From NCBI GenBank assembly GCA_007694945.1, contig REER01000061.1, positions 1 through 64,000 of the forward strand: a DNA stretch of 64,000 nt. Reading direction: 5' to 3'. The position numbers and the translations under genes are program-made. Below the pieces are notes generated by a model. The model did no database searches, was not told where the DNA came from, and worked only from the letters and a program-made list of their open reading frames with translations. Positions 60,226 through 64,000 of this stretch are shown in pieces. The first letter of the stretch is position 1. Each line of letters begins with the position of its first letter. This DNA comes from Paracoccaceae bacterium (lineage in GTDB: Bacteria; Pseudomonadota; Alphaproteobacteria; Rhodobacterales; Rhodobacteraceae).

Positions 60226-60993
60226 TCAGTGCGACGGGTGCAGCGCGTCCTTCAGATAGACGCAGGTCAGAATGGTGAACACATATGCCTGAATGACGGC
60301 CACGAGCAGCTCCAGCGCGTAGAGCGCGGTCACTGCAAGAATCGGCAGGAAAAAGGCCGCACCCATCGCGGCGGTGAAGCCTGCAAAGACTTTCGCCACG
60401 GCGTGCCCGGCCATCATCGCGCCGGCAAGACGAATGGAATGGCTGACAGGCCGCACGCAATAGGAAATCAGCTCGATCAGCGCCAGCACCGGGCGCAGCG
60501 CGAGCGGCGCGCTCGATATCCAGAACAGGCCCAGAAACTTGGTGCCATGCAGGATGAAACCCAGCGCTGTCACGCTGAAGAACACGGTAAGCGCCAACAC
60601 AGCGGTCACGGCGATATGCGATGTGGTGGTGAAAGCGAAGGGGACGAGCCCAAGAATATTCGCGAAGAACACGAACATGAACAGCGTGAATATATGCGGA
60701 AAGAAGCGCACGGCGTCCTTGCCTGCGACATCCTCAACCATCTTGTAGATGAACCCATAGGTCATCTCGGCCGCCGATTGCGCCCGGCTTGGCACCAGCG
60801 CGCGCCCGCGTGCGCCATAGATCATCAGCGCCGAGGCGGCGAGGACAGTCAGCGCCATCCAGAGCGTGACATTCGTGGGCGTGTACCAGCTGACATCACC
60901 GCCAAAGAGCGCCTTGACCTCGAACTGGTCCATCGGCCTGATTGCGAGACCACCGTTGTTATCCGCCACGTTCTTCGTCCCTTCGTTCCGCAC
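60226..60993 (-). CDS. atpB: F0F1 ATP synthase subunit A
   Basis: [55 protein letters not shown]; start codon uncertain. Confidence 0.96.
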   Translation of the reverse strand: MRNEGTKNVADNNGGLAIRPMDQFEVKALFGGDVSWYTPTNVTLWMALTVLAASALMIYGARGRALVPSRAQSAAEMTYGFIYKMVEDVAGKDAVRFFPHIFTLFMFVFFANILGLVPFAFTTTSHIAVTAVLALTVFFSVTALGFILHGTKFLGLFWISSAPLALRPVLALIELISYCVRPVSHSIRLAGAMMAGHAVAKVFAGFTAAMGAAFFLPILAVTALYALELLVAVIQAYVFTILTCVYLKDALHPSH

Positions 60994-61312
60994 CCGCTTG
61001 CGGCGGGGCCTTGTCGTCGCCTTTGAGGCTCAACTCGCGGGCGGTACGAATCATCGTCTGCACGCCAGCCGCAAAGCCCAGCAATGTCAGCAGCACCAGG
61101 AAGATGGGCAGGGTGTCGAAAAGCACGTCAAGCCCGTATCCGAATGCCGCACCGATGACGAGGCCCGTCACCAGCTCGATCACCATCCGCCAGCCGGTCT
61201 GGGCCATCGAGTGATGATCCTGCGCTGCCTTGGGCGGATCGAGCGTGGCCTTGACCTTGGCAATCCGCGCATCAAGCTCACGCAGACGCTCCAGCTCTTC
61301 CCGCTCACCCAT
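60959..61312 (-). CDS. atpI: AtpI/AtpZ family ATP synthase-associated protein
   Basis: Start [13 protein letters not shown]; two TM segments; heads the F0 operon. Confidence 0.88.
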   Translation of the reverse strand: MGEREELERLRELDARIAKVKATLDPPKAAQDHHSMAQTGWRMVIELVTGLVIGAAFGYGLDVLFDTLPIFLVLLTLLGFAAGVQTMIRTARELSLKGDDKAPPQAGAERRDEERGG

Positions 61313-61516
61313 GCGCCACCCCCGGCTGCAAGTTGCGCGCAAGCTAGGCAGGGTATGCCTCAGAGTCAAGCGGCGAAAAGCACTCGGGAAAGCCCCTTAT
61401 AATATTGTTTTCATTGATTATATCTCGAGGGAGGCCGCGCACCTTCGGCGCGCGGCCCGGCATTTCGCTGGCGCAGCATATTCAACCGATCAGTTGACCT
61501 TTTTGCGGGCAGCGCC

Positions 61517-61867
61517 ATGATGGACGCCATGACCCCGCACCCGGCCCCATCGCTCGACCTCGTTTTCATGGCCATCGCCGACCCAACAAGGCGCGCCATT
61601 CTGGCCATGCTGCTCGAAGACGACATGGCCGTGACCGATGTTGCCGAGCCCTTCGCGATGTCACTCGCTGCCATCTCCAAGCATCTCGGCATCCTCGCCA
61701 ATGCTGGGCTGATCAGTCAGGAAAAACGCGGCCGGGTGAAATGGTGCAAGTTGGAACCCGACGCGCTGCGCGAGGCCTCGGTCTGGATGCAGGCGTTCGG
61801 GCAGTTCGAACCTGTCAATCTTGAGGCGTTCGAGCGGTTTCTGGCGCAGGAATTCCCCGAACCCTGA
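61517..61867 (+). CDS. ArsR-family transcriptional regulator
   Basis: ADPTRRAILAMLLEDDMAVTDVAEPFAMSLAAISKHLGILANAGLISQEKRGRVKWCKLEPDAL. Confidence 0.95.
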   Translation: MMDAMTPHPAPSLDLVFMAIADPTRRAILAMLLEDDMAVTDVAEPFAMSLAAISKHLGILANAGLISQEKRGRVKWCKLEPDALREASVWMQAFGQFEPVNLEAFERFLAQEFPEP

Positions 61868-61966
61868 GTCCCGTCTGCGCGGAACGCGCAGGCAGCAGCC
61901 GCGAAGGGCCTTGGGGGCGGGTGGGCGGGGCCCTGAGCGGGTGCTTTTCACCGCCCGATGCTAGAT

Positions 61967-62689
61967 TCACGCGATCTGCGTGAACGCATCCCGCAATGCC
62001 TGTGACCACGCCGCCGACATGGCGGCGAATTGCTCGTCATTGGCACTGATCCGCCGCGCCTCGGCAATGCGCATCGTATCGGTCTCGATCACCACTAAAT
62101 CAAGCGGCATGCCCACACTGAGATTCGAGCGCAGGGTCGAATCCATGGACAGGAGCGCCGCCTTCTTGGCATCGGCCAGTGGAGTGTCGACCGTGATCAC
62201 CCGGTCCAAGATGGGCTTGCCGTATTTATGCTCGCCGATCTGCAGATAAGGCGTGTCCTCGGTCGCCTCGATGAAATTGCCCTCTGGATAGACCAGAAAC
62301 AGCCGCATCTCGCCGCCCAAGCGCTGGCCCGCAACTATCATCGAGGCATTGGCGGCCTGCGTCATCCGGTCCATCCTTGCACGCGTCTCGGAAGTCACGC
62401 GCGACAGCATCTCACCCACAATGGTCGCGACATCGAGCATGGTCTCGGCCTTCATGATCGAGTTCTCATGTGTGGCATCGACATCGTCGATCGCTTCCTG
62501 CAGGCGCGCGAGCGTGGTCTGCGTCACCGAGAGATTGCCCGCCGTCATCATCACGATGACCCGCTCACCCGGTTCCTCGAAAGTGAACATCTTGCGATAG
62601 GTCGAGATATTATCGAGTCCGGCATTGGTCCGGGTGTCGGACAGCAAAACCAGCCCGGCCTTGAGCCGCAAGCCCACGCAATAGGTCAT
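61967..62689 (-). CDS. Anbu-type proteasome-like peptidase
   Basis: MTYCVGLRLKAGLVLLSDTRTNAGLDNISTYRKMFTFEEPGERVIVMMTAGNLSVTQ; Thr-2; transglutaminase and alpha-E neighbours. Confidence 0.92.
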   Translation of the reverse strand: MTYCVGLRLKAGLVLLSDTRTNAGLDNISTYRKMFTFEEPGERVIVMMTAGNLSVTQTTLARLQEAIDDVDATHENSIMKAETMLDVATIVGEMLSRVTSETRARMDRMTQAANASMIVAGQRLGGEMRLFLVYPEGNFIEATEDTPYLQIGEHKYGKPILDRVITVDTPLADAKKAALLSMDSTLRSNLSVGMPLDLVVIETDTMRIAEARRISANDEQFAAMSAAWSQALRDAFTQIA

Positions 62690-62753
62690 TGCGCGCCTTT
62701 CCACATGCAGGCAGACCCGAGGCTCCTTGTGCCGCAATGCAACTGCGAGAGTC

Positions 62754-63572
62754 TCATTGTTGCTGCGCCTCGATCACGACAGTGACGTCCAGCGACTCTT
62801 CGGCCCCACCCAGAACCAGCCCGCGAATGGGGGCGGCATCCTGTGCGTCCAGCCCTGAGCCAAGGCGGATGTAGTGATCGTTCGGGCAGGACTCGTTTGA
62901 GGCATCGAAGCCGACCCAGCCAAGCCCGTCGATGTAGATCTCGGCCCAGGCATGGCTGGCCTCATGGGGCGATCCGTCCTCTGTCGCGTTCAAATAACCC
63001 GATACATAGCGCGCGGGCAGCCCGGCCAGATGCGCGCAGGCGATCATCACATGGGTATGATCCTGGCAGACCCCCAAACCTTCATTCATCGCCTCGGCAG
63101 CGGTGGTATGCGCATGGGTCGCGCCAGGAGTATAGGGCAGTGCCTTGTGAACAGCCGAGGCAAGCGCATGGGCGCGGTCCAGAGCAGAGGCCGTTCCCAT
63201 AACGGCAAGCGTATCCTCGACCAGTTCACGGATTGCACGGTTCGGTTCGGTGCGTGGGGTGTTGCGCATATAAGCGCGTGGCGGCACACGCTCGCGATGG
63301 CCGCGCAAAACGCCGGCCATATCCTGCGTTTCGACCTTGCCACTGACGTTGACCTCGACGGTACTGGTCAGGTTGCGCAGCGACACAGTCTGGATGTGGT
63401 CGCCTGCCCCGTCGGAGAACAATCCGCCGATGACAGCACCGGGTACATCGACCGACCAGTTGACTATCTTCTGCCCCTCGCAGCGCGCCGGAGTCAGCCG
63501 CAAGCTCTGAATGATACCACCAACCGGGGTCGCGAACTCATAGCGGGTCTTGTGCACCACAGTCAGGATCAT
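62754..63572 (-). CDS. Transglutaminase-like family protein
   Basis: GLGVCQDHTHVMIACAHLAGLPARYVSGYL (Cys), ASHAWAEIYIDGLGWVGFDASNE (His/Asp). Confidence 0.94.
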   Translation of the reverse strand: MILTVVHKTRYEFATPVGGIIQSLRLTPARCEGQKIVNWSVDVPGAVIGGLFSDGAGDHIQTVSLRNLTSTVEVNVSGKVETQDMAGVLRGHRERVPPRAYMRNTPRTEPNRAIRELVEDTLAVMGTASALDRAHALASAVHKALPYTPGATHAHTTAAEAMNEGLGVCQDHTHVMIACAHLAGLPARYVSGYLNATEDGSPHEASHAWAEIYIDGLGWVGFDASNESCPNDHYIRLGSGLDAQDAAPIRGLVLGGAEESLDVTVVIEAQQQ

Positions 63573-64000
63573 CTTGCCTCTCCGGTCAGATACTGGTCCT
63601 GAATGCATTGCCCGAGCCCCGCATTCTCGGAAATCATCCGCGACAGGAATTCGTGCAGCCCTTCGTCGAAGACATCCTCAATCTGCGCCTCGGCCAATTC
63701 ACCCAAAAGCTTGCGCGCGGCCTCCTGCGCCGGCGTCGCGCGGTCATACATCCGCGCCAGATGGTCGAGATGCTCGTTCACCTCGAGGCTGCAGGACAGT
63801 AGCGAGCGCGGGAATTTCGGGTTCAGGATCAGGAAATGCGCGATCTGTGCTGCGCTCAATTCGCCGCCATAGGCCCAGTTATAGGCCCGATGCGCCGAGA
63901 GCGCGCGCAACAGCGTCGTCCATTGATAATTGTCCAGCCCCGAGCCGACATAGGCGACCGACGGCAGCAGCACGTAATATTTTACATCCAAAAGCCGCGC
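63569..64000 (-). CDS. Alpha-E domain-containing protein, N-terminus outside window
   Basis: YVGSGLDNYQWTTLLRALSAHRAYNWAYGGELSAAQIAHFLILNPKFPRSLLSCSLEVNEHLDHL; frame open to window edge. Confidence 0.9.
   Translation of the reverse strand, partial: ARLLDVKYYVLLPSVAYVGSGLDNYQWTTLLRALSAHRAYNWAYGGELSAAQIAHFLILNPKFPRSLLSCSLEVNEHLDHLARMYDRATPAQEAARKLLGELAEAQIEDVFDEGLHEFLSRMISENAGLGQCIQDQYLTGEAR

Noticed and set aside
1-64000. CRISPR arrays, rRNA, tRNA genes, prophage or defence islands
   Set aside because: No regularly spaced repeats, integrase/phage structural genes or recognisable rRNA/tRNA sequence noticed by eye; a tRNAscan/Infernal run would be needed to exclude tRNAs formally.

Overview
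This is a 64 kb window of high-GC chromosomal sequence. Gene content and order suggest an alphaproteobacterium of the Rhodobacterales/Roseobacter type. It is mostly housekeeping: truncated pyc; flagellar/stator genes (fliP, fliN, fliH, fliF / fliL, motE-like, motA and a 784-aa periplasmic unknown); a soluble GAF/multi-PAS hybrid kinase; a divalent-metal transport cluster (MgtE-like, two CDF proteins, MgtC-like); serS, ppx, glf, purD, xseA, ftsY; an RND efflux pair; moaB; a uracil-DNA glycosylase; pyrB/pyrC/plsY; cysD/cysNC; folD, fhs, asd; an Ada-like MGMT; an F0 ATP synthase operon; and, at the right edge, an Anbu-type proteasome-like peptidase with transglutaminase and alpha-E genes. The observations I consider most worth following up are: (1) three intergenic regions in the metal cluster with exact complementary arms, two of them with competing pairings and one that would hide a Shine-Dalgarno, plus small uncharacterised ORFs including a Cys/His-rich one; (2) the Anbu/transglutaminase/alpha-E system, whose family is known but whose substrate is not; (3) the 784-aa secreted protein directly after motA; (4) two CtrA-like boxes (TTAA-N7-TTAG and TTAA-N7-TTGA) in flagellar intergenic regions. 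No CRISPR array, rRNA, prophage or intact transposon was seen. All homology calls come from reading the translations; no searches were run.
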